The notes beneath the pieces were generated by a model, which searched no databases, was not told the origin of the DNA, and saw nothing but the letters and a program-made list of their open reading frames with translations. A stretch of 8,004 nucleotides of DNA from Streptosporangiaceae bacterium (GTDB taxonomy: Bacteria > Actinomycetota > Actinomycetes > Streptosporangiales > Streptosporangiaceae): the NCBI GenBank assembly GCA_030039095.1, contig JASHQP010000409.1:1-8004 (forward strand), in the 5' to 3' direction. Shown piece by piece: positions 5,778 through 8,004 of the stretch. The position numbers and the translations under genes were made by a program. Within the stretch, counting starts at the first letter, position 1, and each line of letters opens with the position of its first letter.

Positions 5778-6623
5778 CTACCCCCAACGGCGTCCGGTAA
5801 TGCTCTCGTACGCGGTTACATACCTGTCACGGGTGCGCTCCACGATCGGTTCGGGGAGCGGCGGCGGTGGCTCACCGCCGTGGCGGTCCCACCCGGATTC
5901 CGGCGAGGTGAGCCAGTCCCGCACGAACTGCTTGTCGAGCGAAGGCTGGCTCCGTCCCGGCTGCCACTGGCCGGCCGGCCAGAACCTCGACGAGTCCGGC
6001 GTCAGCACCTCGTCGGCCAGCACCAGCGCGCCGCCGGCGTCGAAGCCGAGCTCGATCTTGGTGTCGGCCACGATGATCCCGCGCCGGGCGGCGAGATCCG
6101 CGCCCCTGGCGTACACCGCGAGCGTGATCCGCTCGATCTCGGCGGCCGTGCCGACGCCGACGATCTCAGCGACCTCGCCCGCGGAGATGTTCTCGTCGTG
6201 CTGCCCGAACGGCGCCTTGGTGGCCGGCGTGAAGATCGGCCCCGGGAGCCGGGAGCCCTCGGCCAGCCCGGCGGGCAGCGGCACGCCGCACACGGCCCCG
6301 CCCTCCCGGTACTCCGTGAGCCCCGAGCCCGCCAGGTAGCCGCGCGCCACGCACTCCACGCCGATCATGGCCAGCCGCCTGCAGGCCGTGGCCCGGCCGG
6401 CGAACTCCGCCGGGATGGGCGCGTCCACCAAATGGTTCGGCACAATGTCCGTGAGCTGCTCGAACCACCACAGCGAGAGCTGGGTAAGGATCTTCCCCTT
6501 GTCCGGGATCTCGGTCTGCAGCACGTGGTCGAATGCCGAGATCCGGTCCGTGGCCACCAGCAGCAGCACGCCGTCGGCGGTCTCGTAGACCTCCCGCACC
6601 TTGCCCGAGTAGACGTGTTTCAT
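5778..6623 (-). CDS. purC: Phosphoribosylaminoimidazole-succinocarboxamide synthase (SAICAR synthase)
   Basis: A 281-residue cytosolic enzyme that ligates aspartate to CAIR with ATP to give SAICAR in de novo purine synthesis. It has the expected elements: glycine-rich ATP-binding YSGKVREVYE (5-14), TDRISAFD (25-32), the first family signature around VECVARGYLAGSG (89-101), TPATKAPFGQHDENIS (132-147), and the second signature IVADTKIELGFD (184-195) followed by LADEVLTPDSSRFW (202-215). Length is at the usual upper size for single-domain bacterial PurC. The ATG shares ATGA with the purB stop, a 4-nt overlap. There is no strong Shine-Dalgarno, so translation is probably coupled to purB, whose product uses SAICAR as substrate. 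Confidence 0.97.
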   Translation of the reverse strand: MKHVYSGKVREVYETADGVLLLVATDRISAFDHVLQTEIPDKGKILTQLSLWWFEQLTDIVPNHLVDAPIPAEFAGRATACRRLAMIGVECVARGYLAGSGLTEYREGGAVCGVPLPAGLAEGSRLPGPIFTPATKAPFGQHDENISAGEVAEIVGVGTAAEIERITLAVYARGADLAARRGIIVADTKIELGFDAGGALVLADEVLTPDSSRFWPAGQWQPGRSQPSLDKQFVRDWLTSPESGWDRHGGEPPPPLPEPIVERTRDRYVTAYESITGRRWG

Positions 6624-7927
6624 GTCAGCGACTCGAGCCGCTCGAAGACGCCGTCCAGCCGCTCGACGTAACGTTCCGGCCGGCAGGCCTCGTCGAGCCG
6701 GGCCTCGTCCAGCGCCTCGCCCGCCTCGGCCGCGTGCTTGCGGAGCGTCTCGCGCAGCGGCCTTCCGGTTTGGTAGGTGTCCATGGCCGCGGCCTGTACC
6801 AATGCGTACCCGCCCTCGCGGGACATCCCGGCAGCGACGAGCTCGAGCAGCACCGCCGAGGTGTAGATCAGCCCGCGCGTGGCGTTCAGGTTTTCCAGCA
6901 TCCGCGTCTTGTCCACGACCAGCCCACGGATCAGCCAGGTGGTCTCCTCGAGAAGGTAATCCGTGGCGGCCGCCGCGTCAGGCAGCGCGACCCGCTCGGT
7001 CGACGAGTGCGAGATGTCCCGCTCGTGCCACAGCGGGATGCCCTCCATCACGGGAACCACCTGGGCCCGGACGATCCGTGCCAGGCCGTTGATGCGCTCC
7101 GAGCGGACCGGGTTCTTCTTGTGCGGCATGGCCGACGAGCCCTTCTGGCCCTGCCCGAAGGACTCGGCAAGCTCAGAGATCTCCGTCTGCTGCCCGAGCC
7201 GTACCTCTATGGCCACCGCGTCGCACACACTGGCGATGAGTGCCAGAACGCTGACCCACTCGCTGATCCCGTCGCGAAACACGACTTGGGTGGCGACGGG
7301 CGCCGCGCGCAGGCCCAGTTCGTCCATGACCTGCGATTCGATCGCCGGGTCGATGTTGGAGTAGCTGCCCACGGGCCCGGAGAGCTTGCCGACGGCGACC
7401 GCCTCGCGGGCCCGCAGCAGCCGGTCCCGGCACCGGGCCATCGCGAAGGCGAAATCGGCGACCCGGTGCCCCCACAGGTCGGGCTCGGCGTGAATGCCGT
7501 GGGTCCGGCCGACCCGCAGCGTGGAGCGGTGAGCCAGGGCGTGGTCGCGCAGCGCCGCGGTCAGCACGGTGGCCTTGGCCAGCAGCAGGTCGCTGGCCTC
7601 CGTGAGCTGCAGCGCCAGCCCGGTGTCGAGCAGGTCGGACGAGGTCATCCCGAAGTGAACGTAGGCGGCGGCCTCCCTCGGGACCGTGTTGTCGGCCCAC
7701 GCGGACAGGAACGCAATCACGTCATGGCCGGTCACAGCCTCGATCGCGGCCACGGCCCCGGCGGTGGGCGCCGGTGCGGCCTGCACCGGCGGCACGGAGT
7801 CGGCGGGCACGGTCCCGGCACGGGCGTGTGCCTCGAGCACCAGCGTCTCGATCTTGCACCAGAGCTCGTACTTGTGCGCCTCGCTCCAGACGTGCCCCAT
7901 CTCGGGCAACGTATACCGCTCGATCAC
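6620..7927 (-). CDS. purB: Adenylosuccinate lyase
   Basis: A 435-residue fumarase/aspartase-superfamily enzyme. It cleaves SAICAR to AICAR plus fumarate, and adenylosuccinate to AMP plus fumarate, normally as a cytosolic homotetramer. Landmarks: H68-D69 (VTGHDV), the MTSSDLLDT loop (94-102), RTHGIHAEP with H143 (141-149), and the fumarate-lyase signature GSSAMPHKKNP (263-273) containing the catalytic serine loop. Mostly helical, as expected. I place the start at the GTG at 7927, because the protein then begins MIERYTLPEMGHVWSE like other PurB proteins, with CAGGA 7 nt upstream. The TTG at 7945 would add six residues without family support. It is the first gene of the purB-purC unit and overlaps purC by 4 nt. 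Its promoter lies in or beyond the last 77 nt of the window. Confidence 0.97.
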   Translation of the reverse strand: MIERYTLPEMGHVWSEAHKYELWCKIETLVLEAHARAGTVPADSVPPVQAAPAPTAGAVAAIEAVTGHDVIAFLSAWADNTVPREAAAYVHFGMTSSDLLDTGLALQLTEASDLLLAKATVLTAALRDHALAHRSTLRVGRTHGIHAEPDLWGHRVADFAFAMARCRDRLLRAREAVAVGKLSGPVGSYSNIDPAIESQVMDELGLRAAPVATQVVFRDGISEWVSVLALIASVCDAVAIEVRLGQQTEISELAESFGQGQKGSSAMPHKKNPVRSERINGLARIVRAQVVPVMEGIPLWHERDISHSSTERVALPDAAAATDYLLEETTWLIRGLVVDKTRMLENLNATRGLIYTSAVLLELVAAGMSREGGYALVQAAAMDTYQTGRPLRETLRKHAAEAGEALDEARLDEACRPERYVERLDGVFERLESLT

Positions 7928-7934
7928 GCCTCTA

Positions 7935-7939
7935 TCCTG
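7935..7939 (-). promoter_or_regulatory. Ribosome binding site deciding the purB start
   Basis: CAGGA on the - strand ends 7 nt before the GTG at 7927. It lies inside the extension created by the upstream TTG, which argues that the TTG is not the real start. Confidence 0.55.
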
Positions 7940-8004
7940 CCCCAACCCGCCAGCGCGCCCGCCATCCGCGGTCCCGCCCGCGCCCGCCCGCCGCGCCGGC
8001 CCGC

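Overview
The window is very GC-rich with strongly GC-biased third codon positions. It uses GTG starts freely, and its protein families (an orphan-style NarL/LuxR regulator, an actinobacterial Pat/HisC2 aminotransferase, a PurB-PurC pair) point to a filamentous actinomycete. The species cannot be named from the sequence. I see no tRNA, rRNA, CRISPR array, insertion sequence or phage gene.

Left part, + strand (1-2368): the 3' end of a probable sensor-kinase-like gene is followed after 24 nt by a NarL/FixJ-type response regulator, so the two look like a two-component pair. A 278-nt gap follows. It holds a perfect 18-bp inverted repeat (1088-1129) and then pat/hisC2, an aromatic or histidinol-phosphate aminotransferase whose best start is the GTG at 1292.

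Right part, - strand (2510-7927): read in transcription order this is purB, purC, a gap of 312 nt, murA, a gap of 223 nt, then a large DNA-binding regulator that converges on pat. purB and purC overlap by ATGA and form a de novo purine unit: PurC makes SAICAR and PurB cleaves it to AICAR (PurB also acts on adenylosuccinate). murA encodes the first committed enzyme of peptidoglycan synthesis, with the fosfomycin-target cysteine present. The 480-residue regulator joins a sensor-like N-terminus, a degenerate GGDEF/GTP-cyclohydrolase-III-like domain and a C-terminal winged helix, and it is the least understood protein here.

The genes are mostly housekeeping. The less ordinary material is in the gaps: the long palindrome before pat, a tandem array of about 24-bp direct repeats between purC and murA, a murA leader with two mutually exclusive stems, and an inverted repeat between murA and the regulator. 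No clearly new multi-gene system is visible; the best leads are the regulator and the repeat array.
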